Shown: one piece after another, positions 1 to 4,720 of the stretch
How the letters are laid out: every line of letters begins with the position of its first letter
Position numbering within the stretch: position 1 is the first letter of the stretch
Assembly: GCA_027624995.1 (NCBI GenBank)
Contig: JAQBTI010000175.1
Coordinates: 1-5,450, forward strand
Source of the DNA: Chloroflexota bacterium
GTDB taxonomy: Bacteria; Chloroflexota; Dehalococcoidia; Lucifugimonadales; CATQGZ01
DNA length: 5,450 nt
Direction: 5' to 3'
Notes under the pieces: generated by a model
What the model was told of the DNA's origin: nothing
Databases searched by the model: none
Seen by the model: only the letters and a program-made list of their open reading frames with translations
Program-made: the position numbers and the translations under genes

Positions 1-38
1 CGAAAGTCGGAGCGGCTTCGTTATGCGTCATATGCGAG

Positions 39-112
39 TGAGCCGGGCGGGATTCGAACCCTCGACCAACGGATTAAAAGTCCGATGCTCTGCCAGACTG
101 AGCTACCGGCCC
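39..112 (-). tRNA. tRNA-Lys (anticodon UUU)
   Basis: Read on the minus strand this is a complete cloverleaf of 74 nt without an encoded CCA. The acceptor stem pairs GGGCCGG with CCGGCTC (one G-U pair), the D arm begins GCTCAG, the anticodon loop is CTTTTAA giving anticodon UUU for lysine, and the T loop is TTCGAAT. The discriminator base is A. Two imperfections are visible: a T-T mismatch at the outer anticodon-stem pair and an A-G mismatch in the T stem. These are tolerable, but a covariance-model score would show whether the gene is fully normal. The neighbouring Nudix gene is on the other strand, so the tRNA appears to be transcribed alone. Confidence 0.95.
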
Positions 113-130
113 ACAGGTTGGGGCCTGTTC

Positions 131-160
131 ATTGTACGTGCTTATGCGCGGCGTATTCAA
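131..160 (-). promoter_or_regulatory. Candidate sigma-70-type promoter of tRNA-Lys
   Basis: On the minus strand, TTGAAT (155-160) and TACAAT (131-136) are separated by 18 bp. They resemble -35 and -10 boxes (consensus TTGACA and TATAAT). The -10 box ends 18 bp before the mature 5' end of the tRNA, leaving room for a short leader. The assignment rests on motif resemblance and position only. Confidence 0.45.
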
Positions 161-284
161 GCTGTCGCATTTGCCTCCGAAGCGGTTTCGGTGTTGTAGG
201 TGTTCGTGTTGAGCGATCGGTCGAGGGTGGGGGACTTGCGTTCAGGGGTCCGGCGGGCCGATCCGGGTGGAATTTTCTGAAATC

Positions 285-365
285 TGTGCCATTTTGTGCC
301 ATTTAGCTTTGGTTCAGTGTGCCATTCGTGTGCCATTCTGTGCCACTTTGTGCCACTTTGTGCCA
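285..365. repeat. Seven helically phased TGTGCCA boxes
   Basis: The heptamer TGTGCCA starts at 285, 295, 318, 329, 339, 349 and 359. The steps are 10, 23, 11, 10, 10 and 10 bp, so all boxes fall on nearly the same face of the helix, with one box missing or replaced between 301 and 318. The last three lie in a near-perfect 10-bp tandem repeat of TGTGCCACTT type. The array sits in the gap between the divergently oriented tRNA-Lys and Nudix genes, a natural place for regulatory protein binding. It contains no convincing gene. Simple tandem slippage is an alternative for the last part, but the irregular spacers among the earlier boxes suggest that the heptamer itself is kept. Confidence 0.75.
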
Positions 366-600
366 TCGCTGTTCACTTGTCTGTGAGACGGACCAGGGCT
401 GTTCGTCAGGCAAGCCCTGCCGGTGTCTGCCCAAGCCGACAGAACGAAACAAACTATCCATACATGTATTCTAAAACAGGCGCGCTGGGTTGTCAAGCCC
501 CATTGCCTCCAGGGTGCTGGACAGCACATCGGAAGCCGGTTACGATGCGACCGAAAAGCTCATTCTCGCGGGCGGTGCATCGAAGTTGGAATATCCAGGC
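366..600. other. Non-coding gap upstream of the Nudix gene
   Basis: No gene can be supported here, although the Nudix reading frame stays open back to a TTG at 490. The only compact signal is the 10-bp palindrome ATACATGTAT (460-469) in a short AT-rich patch (about 445-478), a possible operator or promoter region for the downstream gene. TATTCT at 467-472 could serve as a weak -10 box, but no good -35 box is placed for it. The rest shows no motif I can name. Confidence 0.4.
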
Positions 601-1107
601 GTGAACTATTGTCAGGGCTGCGGCGACCGGCTGGGGAGCAAGGTGGTCGAAGGGCAGGAGAGGCCGCATTGCGCTTCGTGCCGGTCTACCGTATTTATGG
701 ACCCGAAGGTCGCAGTTGTAGTCCTGGTGTCTATGGACGGCGGCATAGTGCTGATTCGTCGCGCCATCGAGCCCGCGCTGGGAGGCTGGAGCTTTCCTGC
801 AGGATACGTCGACCGTGGCGAGGTCGTTGAGGAGGCCGCGGCGCGCGAGGTGATCGAGGAGACCGGCCTGACGGTGAAGGTGTCGGGGCTGGTAGACCTG
901 ATCTCGTTTGCCGGCGAAACGGTAATACTCGCAGTATACGCCGCCGAGGTTATCGGCGGTGCATTGACCGCAGGGTCTGATTCAACCGAGGTGCGTGTGT
1001 TCGACCCCGACGAGCTTCCCGCGCTCGCGTTCCCCCACGACATCGAAATCGTTGCGCGGTGGAGAAATTGGACCGGGCGCAGCCTTACCGCCCAAGAGCC
1101 TCTGTGA
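601..1107 (+). CDS. Nudix hydrolase with N-terminal zinc ribbon
   Basis: The 168-residue protein, counted from GTG 601, is a Nudix-fold pyrophosphohydrolase that would cleave a nucleoside diphosphate linked to another moiety (for example ADP-ribose or NADH type substrates) using Mg2+. Residues 4-27 hold two CxxC pairs (C4, C7, C24, C27), the treble-cleft zinc ribbon seen in many bacterial Nudix proteins. Residues 68-90 match the Nudix box completely: G68, E74, R82-E83, E86-E87 and G89. The GTG start is chosen because it places the zinc ribbon at the extreme N-terminus, as in homologues beginning with a short NYC-type sequence. The frame is open to TTG 490, which would add 37 residues of no recognisable domain. 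The ribosome-binding site before 601 is weak. Substrate cannot be read from the sequence. Its last 23 bp overlap the convergent deacetylase gene. Confidence 0.9.
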   Translation: MNYCQGCGDRLGSKVVEGQERPHCASCRSTVFMDPKVAVVVLVSMDGGIVLIRRAIEPALGGWSFPAGYVDRGEVVEEAAAREVIEETGLTVKVSGLVDLISFAGETVILAVYAAEVIGGALTAGSDSTEVRVFDPDELPALAFPHDIEIVARWRNWTGRSLTAQEPL

Positions 1108-1870
1108 ATATGCGGGTGAAGTCCTCGAACGGCACGGTGTTATCGACATTCTGGCATTCGAGGGCCTTCGGCGACGTGGACCTGGTGGTGTAAGCCCATT
1201 GCGGCGGAACGCTGAACGTCCACAGTCGGAGCGACCGGTAGTGGGGCGACAGCAGCGCGTCAGTCCGCTCGTTCCGGGAACCGCTCGGATAGGCGAAGTG
1301 TTCGGGGACGAATCCCAGGTGTCTTTCGAATGTCTCGTTCGGCGGTCCGACCTCCGCCAGCACGCCGGCGTCGCCGCTTGCCTTGTGGACTTCCGCCAGC
1401 TTGGGATGGGTGGCCGTGTGCGCGCCGATCTCCCACCCCTCGTCAAGCATCTCCTTCGCGTGGTCCCACGTGAGGAACGGCTTCAGGACGTAGCCCTCGG
1501 TCGTAGTCTGGATCCCGGCGGGCTTGCCCTCAGACGCCGCTGCGGTCGGCTCACTTATGATGTAGCATATGCCGCCCACAATACCGTGCTCTTTGAGTAT
1601 CGGGCGAACGCCCGAGTACGTGTCGAGCCAGCCGTTGTCGAAGTGGAGGGCGACGGCGCGCTCAGGCAACGGCGAGCCATGCTCGATGTGGTCCACGATA
1701 TGGGACGTGGACACGACGTTCCACCCGTTCTCGTCGATGTACTGCAGATGACGGCGGAACTCCGCCTCGCCGATGATCCCCGTGGCCTTGGTATTGGAAG
1801 TGACGCCAAGATCGGGATGGCCCTCAGGATATACGTGGTGGTAAACGAGGATTGGCACGCGCTGTTCCAT
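1085..1870 (-). CDS. Polysaccharide deacetylase (NodB/CE4-like) family protein
   Basis: The protein has 261 residues if started at ATG 1870. The domain begins almost at once with a VPILVYHHV strand typical of CE4-like deacetylases. Motif 1 is HFDNGW around residues 76-81, with D78 as the likely general base. Motif 2 is HTATH at 151-155, the two metal-binding histidines. Motif 3 is represented by FAYPSG near residue 195. CE4 enzymes remove acetyl groups from peptidoglycan, chitin-like or exopolysaccharide amino sugars. Oddly, the second Asp of the usual DDG motif, a metal ligand, is Asn (N79), so activity or substrate may differ. No signal peptide or membrane segment is visible, which leaves the place of action unclear. 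The frame stays open upstream to TTG 1948 (287 aa), but that extension is low-complexity and poorly supported. The gene converges on, and overlaps by 23 bp, the Nudix gene. Confidence 0.85.
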   Translation of the reverse strand: MEQRVPILVYHHVYPEGHPDLGVTSNTKATGIIGEAEFRRHLQYIDENGWNVVSTSHIVDHIEHGSPLPERAVALHFDNGWLDTYSGVRPILKEHGIVGGICYIISEPTAAASEGKPAGIQTTTEGYVLKPFLTWDHAKEMLDEGWEIGAHTATHPKLAEVHKASGDAGVLAEVGPPNETFERHLGFVPEHFAYPSGSRNERTDALLSPHYRSLRLWTFSVPPQWAYTTRSTSPKALECQNVDNTVPFEDFTRIFTEALGR

Positions 1871-1986
1871 AATCGTCTTCGGCTCCGAATCTTGTGAGGA
1901 TTTGGCGTCTCCTGGGGACGCTGTTGGGACGGGTACAGAGTAAGGCAATACCTCGGTTTGTGTCTACCGGGTGCGGACAGGCGAGC

Positions 1987-2094
1987 GCTAGTACTGCTTC
2001 AAGCTGGAATTGACGGTTCTCGAATGGGAGCCTTCTGATGATGTGGCGGCACGTTAGATCCTTCCGCTCCGCAAAGCCTCCGCGTCAGGATGAC
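1987..2094. repeat. Dispersed repeat, copy A (truncated by the IS110 element)
   Basis: Positions 2004-2094 align without gaps to 4473-4563 of copy B, at about 80 of 91 positions by eye. The last 40 bp (2055-2094) are identical to 4524-4563. That core has hairpin ends: ATCCTTCCGC (2058-2067) pairs with GCGTCAGGAT (2082-2091) at 8 of 10 positions. The start of the alignment, CTGGAATTGACGG (2004-2016), is the exact reverse complement of the right end of copy B (4692-4704). Copy A has only the left part of the element; beyond 2094 the similarity stops where the IS110 element is proposed to begin. It lies in the gap upstream of the deacetylase gene. Confidence 0.85.
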
Positions 2095-2109
2095 TCTCTG
2101 TAAGAATAT

Positions 2110-2238
2110 AGACGAGGGGGCTGACCCATCAGGATGAAGGCTGCTGCCCTTCAGTTGACTTGTCGCCCCCTCGTCTGCTCCGGGCTTGACCTAATAGGAG
2201 CCTGACGGACGCCTCGAGAGAGTCCAGTCGGCCCGGAG
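2110..2238 (+). ncRNA. Candidate IS110 bridge RNA (two guide loops)
   Basis: Two large stem-loops stand in tandem before the recombinase gene. Loop 1 has a perfect 12-bp stem (2110-2121 with 2165-2176), an inner hairpin TGAAGG/CCTTCA (2135-2140, 2148-2153), and between them an internal loop with arms 2122-2134 and 2154-2164. Loop 2 has an 8-bp stem CTCCGGGC/GCCCGGAG (2178-2185, 2231-2238) around 45 nt. This resembles the order target-binding loop then donor-binding loop known for IS110 bridge RNAs. TCAGGATGA (2129-2137) equals the left flank 2085-2093. GTTGAC (2154-2159) complements GTCAAC at 3469-3474. ATAGGAGC (2194-2201) equals 3461-3468. AGAGAG (2217-2222) complements CTCTCT at 2094-2099, and the complementarity runs on for two more bases. 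The RNA's exact ends and the fold inside loop 2, where GGAC/GTCC pairing competes with the guide, are uncertain. Confidence 0.7.
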
Positions 2239-2253
2239 TCACTTTATTCTAAC

Positions 2254-2260
2254 AGGGAGG
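2254..2260 (+). promoter_or_regulatory. Ribosome-binding site of the IS110 recombinase
   Basis: AGGGAGG lies 7 nt before ATG 2268, a strong Shine-Dalgarno match that fixes the start codon. It lies just outside the second stem-loop of the putative bridge RNA, so translation signal and guide structure do not overlap. Confidence 0.8.
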
Positions 2261-2267
2261 CGGGCAG

Positions 2268-3311
2268 ATGGTAACTCTGGGTGTCGATGCTCACAAGGAG
2301 ATTCATGTGGCGGTTGCAGTTGATGAGCGAGGACGCCTATTGGGCTCGTGGGAAGGGCCGAACGCGGAGTCAGCCTGGCAGGAAATCCTGTCATGGGGCA
2401 GCCAGTGGAATGAGCGGCAATGGGGAATCGAGGGGTCCGGTAACTACGGTCACGGCCTTGCTCAGTACCTGGTCAAGGCGGGAGAGACTGTCTATGAGGT
2501 CAACCCCCGACTGACCGCCCAGGCCCGTCGCCGCGCCCGCAAGCAGGATAAGAATGACCGTCTCGACGCCCAGGCTGTTGCTCGCGTGGTGCTCCGTGAC
2601 ACTCCCGACCTGCCACTCGTCGTGGTCGAGGACGAGGCTGCGGCGCTCGACGTGATGAACAGGGAGCGGGACCGGCTCAAGTCGCAGATAGACCGACTTC
2701 GCAATCAACTGCATAACCGCCTGTTCATGGTGGACCCGGAGTACCGAAAGACCTACTCCAATCTTGCAAAACTTGAGACGCTCCGGGAACTGGAGCAGTA
2801 TACTCCGCCTGTGGTCACGCCTGTGACGAAAGCTCGCGCGTCCGACGTCCGACGGGTGGCGTCCTCACTGCGGCTGTTCATGGAGCAGATTGCGGAGCTC
2901 ACAAAAGAGATCGAAGAGCTCGCCAGAGCAAGATATTCCCAGCTTACGGAGATCCAGGGAGTGGGGCAACTCACCGCCGGCGCCCTGGCCGGGATTCTGG
3001 GAACACGGGATTTCGCTGCTGAGGACCAGTTTGCCACATACGGTGGCGCAAGTCCGATTGAGACTTCCTCGGCTGGTCGGGTCCGTCACCGGTTGAATCG
3101 GGGAGGCAATCGCCGCCTGAATCGCATCTTACACAGCATTGCTCTGACTCAATGGAATTGTAAAGGGGATGGTCACGAGTATATCGAACGCCGGATGAAG
3201 GAAGGGAAAAGCTGGTTGGAATCGATGAGGGCTCTGAAGCGTTTCATTGCTCGTGCGGTGTGGCGTTTGTGGCAGCAGCACTATGCCCGGGAGGTTCAGC
3301 ATCTCGCATGA
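2268..3311 (+). CDS. IS110-family DEDD transposase (recombinase)
   Basis: This 347-residue protein would carry out cut-and-rejoin recombination of the element guided by its bridge RNA. The N-terminal RuvC-like DEDD domain shows D7 in GVDAHK, E55 in GIEGSGNYG, and D97 and D100 in KNDRLDAQA, the acidic tetrad of the family. A charged helical region (about 130-150 and 205-222) likely forms the coiled coil that joins the domains. The C-terminal Tnp_20 domain has a helix-hairpin-helix (IQGVGQLTAGALAGILG, about 229-245), then GGASPIETSSAG with the presumed catalytic serine at S267 or S268, and an RGGNRRLNR basic segment. Length is normal for the family and the frame is intact, so the element may be active. 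The long upstream and short-to-moderate downstream non-coding ends fit the IS110 group better than IS1111. Confidence 0.96.
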   Translation: MVTLGVDAHKEIHVAVAVDERGRLLGSWEGPNAESAWQEILSWGSQWNERQWGIEGSGNYGHGLAQYLVKAGETVYEVNPRLTAQARRRARKQDKNDRLDAQAVARVVLRDTPDLPLVVVEDEAAALDVMNRERDRLKSQIDRLRNQLHNRLFMVDPEYRKTYSNLAKLETLRELEQYTPPVVTPVTKARASDVRRVASSLRLFMEQIAELTKEIEELARARYSQLTEIQGVGQLTAGALAGILGTRDFAAEDQFATYGGASPIETSSAGRVRHRLNRGGNRRLNRILHSIALTQWNCKGDGHEYIERRMKEGKSWLESMRALKRFIARAVWRLWQQHYAREVQHLA

Positions 3312-3354
3312 GTTCCGATGAGGAGAATTGGGGGATGTCGATTAATAACGCCAG

Positions 3355-3405
3355 ACCTGTGGAAAAGTGGTCAGTCCCGATAGGGCTGTCCACTTTTCCA
3401 CAGGT
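3355..3405. repeat. Perfect 16-bp inverted repeat downstream of the recombinase gene
   Basis: ACCTGTGGAAAAGTGG (3355-3370) is perfectly complementary to CCACTTTTCCACAGGT (3390-3405). The 19-nt spacer adds CAG-CCC/GGG-CTG pairing around GATA, with one bulged T, so the hairpin is nearly continuous. It starts 43 nt after the recombinase stop. It could end transcription of the element, form a cruciform in its right end, or bind a dimeric protein. There is no T-run directly after it, so it is not a classic intrinsic terminator. If the alternative right end (3353) is correct, this palindrome would instead be host flanking DNA. Confidence 0.9.
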
Positions 3406-3478
3406 AGGCTCCCGACTGGCGGCGTCAGACGAAAAAGGTCAAAGCAGTCCGCCTCTTGACATAGGAGCGTCAACGCCT

Positions 3479-3531
3479 TGTTGGTTTCCTCAGCCACAAC
3501 AGATGACACCGGCGTGTTGGTTTCCTCAGCC
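3479..3531. repeat. Two-copy 17-bp direct repeat
   Basis: TGTTGGTTTCCTCAGCC occurs at 3479-3495 and again, identically, at 3515-3531, a period of 36 bp with a 19-bp spacer. On the minus strand it lies in a frame that reads AEETN twice and stays open for about 75 codons, but has no ATG and no ribosome-binding site. It may be a scrap of an older gene or a small duplication just beyond the proposed right end of the IS110 element. Confidence 0.7.
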
Positions 3532-3553
3532 GTCGCATTCCACCGGAAGTTAA

Positions 3554-3593
3554 CGAATTCGGACGCTCAGTTTCCACTTCACGTCCGAATCCG
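3554..3593. terminator. Hairpin after the SDR gene, possible two-way terminator
   Basis: CGAATTCGGACG (3554-3565) and CGTCCGAATCCG (3582-3593) pair at 11 of 12 positions around a 16-nt loop. The stem begins 11 nt beyond the SDR stop codon on the minus strand. On the plus strand the hairpin is followed by TTGTGTTTT (3594-3602), a fair U-tract, so it would also stop transcription coming from the IS110 side. The minus-strand side has only a short T-poor tail. Confidence 0.6.
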
Positions 3594-3604
3594 TTGTGTT
3601 TTCG

Positions 3605-4354
3605 TTAGTACGTCGCCCTGCCACCGCTGATGTCGTATACCGCGCCGGTGGAGAATGAGCACTCCTCGGAAGCGAGCCAGGCCACGAGCGCCGCGACCTC
3701 TGGGATCTCGCCGGTGCGGCCCATGGGAATTTTGGAGACCATGTAATCGACGTGCTCCTTGGTGAGCTGTTCCAAAATACGCGTGCGCACAACTGCCGGG
3801 GCAACGGAGTTCACACGGATTCCGGTCGTCGCCAACTCTTTGCCCACCGACTTGGTGAGGGCGATGACACCCGCCTTGGTAGCGGAATATGGGACTGCCT
3901 TGGGGTTGCCCTCTTTGCCGGCAATAGAGGCGATGTTGACGACGCGCCCGTAGTCGCGCTTCATCATGTGGGGAATAACGGAATGGCAGAAGTTGAAAAC
4001 GCCGCGCAGATTTGTGCGGTAAACCCGGTCCATTTCGTCGGCGGTGAGCTCCCACACGTTCGCGGAATGCCCTGCGATGCCTGCGTTGTTCACGAGCACG
4101 TCGATACGCCCCCAGGCGGCCATGGCGGCGGCGGCGGCGCGGTCTGCGACCGCTTCGTCGCCGACATCGCCGACCTCCACGAGGGTTTTTACGCCGTGGG
4201 CGGCGAGTTTCTCACTCGCCGTTTTCCCATTGTCGGCATTGAAGTCGACGATCAGAATGTTCGCGCCCTCCGACGCAAGGCGGTCTGCGATGCCGAGTCC
4301 CAGCCCATCGCCCCCGCCGGTAACGATAGCCGTCTGTCCTTCGAATCTACGCAT
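3605..4354 (-). CDS. Short-chain dehydrogenase/reductase (SDR), FabG-like
   Basis: The 249-residue protein is a classical SDR of normal length that would oxidise an alcohol or reduce a ketone with a nicotinamide cofactor in the cytoplasm. The Rossmann glycine motif is TGGGDGLG at 12-19. D37, at the end of the second strand, favours NAD(H) over NADP(H). NNAG occupies 89-92. The catalytic tetrad is N115, S143, Y156 and K160, with Y and K in YSATK. FabG-type 3-oxoacyl reductases and many sugar or hydroxy-acid dehydrogenases share these features, so the substrate is open. ATG 4354 is supported by a strong AGGAGGA six bases upstream. A hairpin lies in the leader and a terminator-like hairpin follows the stop. 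The next gene upstream on the same strand is 425 bp away, across a repeat block. Confidence 0.93.
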   Translation of the reverse strand: MRRFEGQTAIVTGGGDGLGLGIADRLASEGANILIVDFNADNGKTASEKLAAHGVKTLVEVGDVGDEAVADRAAAAAMAAWGRIDVLVNNAGIAGHSANVWELTADEMDRVYRTNLRGVFNFCHSVIPHMMKRDYGRVVNIASIAGKEGNPKAVPYSATKAGVIALTKSVGKELATTGIRVNSVAPAVVRTRILEQLTKEHVDYMVSKIPMGRTGEIPEVAALVAWLASEECSFSTGAVYDISGGRATY

Positions 4355-4360
4355 GATGAT

Positions 4361-4367
4361 TCCTCCT
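4361..4367 (-). promoter_or_regulatory. Ribosome-binding site of the SDR gene
   Basis: On the minus strand AGGAGGA stands 6 nt before ATG 4354. It is a full Shine-Dalgarno core and settles the start codon. Confidence 0.85.
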
Positions 4368-4386
4368 CGGGAAAATTAGAAAAAGA

Positions 4387-4435
4387 GAGAAACGTAAAAC
4401 GAGAAGTGAGAAGGGAGAAGCAGAGTAGCTTCTCG
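4387..4435. repeat. Heptamer array, left copy (GAGAARC orientation)
   Basis: Seven consecutive 7-bp units follow one another: GAGAAAC, GTAAAAC, GAGAAGT, GAGAAGG, GAGAAGC, AGAGTAG and the inverted CTTCTCG. The fifth and last units pair as a 7-bp stem, GAGAAGC/GCTTCTC (4415-4421 with 4428-4434), around AGAGTA. The array is in the leader of the SDR gene, about 33-81 bp from its start codon, so the hairpin could be in its mRNA. The same heptamer recurs in opposite orientation at 4721-4776. Confidence 0.75.
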
Positions 4436-4461
4436 CGGTCGGCCTGGTATTCGCTTCCAAT

Positions 4462-4704
4462 GCTAGCTCAGGCTGGATTTGACGGCCCTCGAATTGGAGC
4501 CTTCTGCCGGTGTGATGGTACGCTAGATCCTTCCGCTCCGCAAAGCCTCCGCGTCAGGATGACAGTGGTGGAGTGGAGCCTCCGCGTCAGATGACAGTGG
4601 CGAAGTGGAGCCTCCGCATCAGGATGACAGTGGTGGAGTTGAGCCTCCTCATCAGATGACAATGTTCTCTGGTTTTGTTCACACGAAGATTCCGTCAATT
4701 CCAG
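4462..4704. repeat. Dispersed repeat, copy B, with inverted ends (MITE-like)
   Basis: The left part matches copy A (1987-2094). CTGGATTTGACGG (4473-4485) and CCGTCAATTCCAG (4692-4704) are inverted repeats with one mismatch, giving a unit of about 230 bp with no coding capacity. The interior holds the 40-bp hairpin core (4524-4563) and a tandem array. This is the design of a non-autonomous element or a REP-like mosaic repeat. No transposase with matching ends is present in the window, and no target duplication could be identified. Confidence 0.7.
4558..4660. repeat. Tandem 32-33 bp repeats inside copy B
   Basis: GATGAC begins units at 4558, 4590 and 4623, with a terminal GATGAC at 4655. The units are 32, 33 and 32 bp and share the pattern GATGACAGTGG, then GGAGT or GAAGT, then GAGCCTCC and CATCA or CGTCA. 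The one-base length change is an optional extra G in CAGGATGAC versus CAGATGAC. The unit is derived from the 3' part of the dispersed-repeat core. The 4617-4627 segment, CATCAGGATGA, equals bases 2127-2137 of the putative bridge RNA target loop. Confidence 0.85.
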
Positions 4705-4720
4705 ACTAAGCACGGACAAG

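Larger units (their letters stand above)
2096..3468 (+). mobile_element. IS110-family insertion sequence
   Basis: One full-length DEDD recombinase gene (2268-3311) is flanked by a long structured non-coding left end of about 172 bp and a right end of about 157 bp. IS110 elements lack terminal inverted repeats and make little or no target duplication, so the ends were inferred from matches to the putative bridge RNA. The left end starts just after TCAGGATGA in dispersed repeat A, with CT (2094-2095) as likely core. The right end follows ATAGGAGC (3461-3468), with GT (3469-3470) at the core position. Family cores are usually two bases and often CT; the CT/GT difference may be heteroduplex resolution or mutation, or the ends may be misplaced by a few bases. 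A weaker alternative right end is 3353, where GCCAGA resembles the donor-guide GCCTGA. The family and presence of the element are firm; the ends are tentative. Confidence 0.75.

Noticed and set aside
285..365. TGGCAC on the minus strand as sigma-54 (-24/-12) promoters
   Set aside because: Sigma-54 promoters need TGGCAC followed at fixed spacing by a TTGC-type -12 box; here TGGCACA is followed by another TGGCAC every 10 bp and no TTGC element.
490..600. N-terminal extension of the Nudix protein from TTG 490
   Set aside because: The added 37 residues have no domain character, and the zinc ribbon normally begins within a few residues of the start, which favours GTG 601.
995..1897. Plus-strand 300-codon open frame
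   Set aside because: It lies antisense over the deacetylase gene and the Nudix 3' end, shows no domain, and the opposite strand carries clear catalytic motifs. It is a shadow of GC-rich coding.
3355..3405. Replication origin from two inverted DnaA-box-like sites
   Set aside because: Only two imperfect boxes occur, they are forced by the palindrome, and there is no AT-rich unwinding region or dnaA/dnaN gene nearby.
2096..3468. Terminal inverted repeats of a DDE-type insertion sequence
   Set aside because: I found no matching inverted ends around the recombinase gene, and the protein is an IS110 DEDD enzyme, a family that lacks them.
3479..3531. Mini CRISPR array
   Set aside because: Only two repeats of 17 bp with a 19-bp spacer; too few and too short, and no cas genes nearby.
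3308..3568. Minus-strand small gene containing two AEETN segments
   Set aside because: The frame is open for about 75 codons but has no ATG and no ribosome-binding site, and it crosses the 16-bp palindrome; at best a gene remnant.
3752..4594. Plus-strand 280-codon open frame
   Set aside because: Most of it is antisense to the SDR gene and its end runs through the heptamer and dispersed repeats; no recognisable protein features.
4558..4660. CRISPR array in the 32-33 bp tandem repeats
   Set aside because: The whole unit repeats with no unique spacers, so it is a minisatellite.
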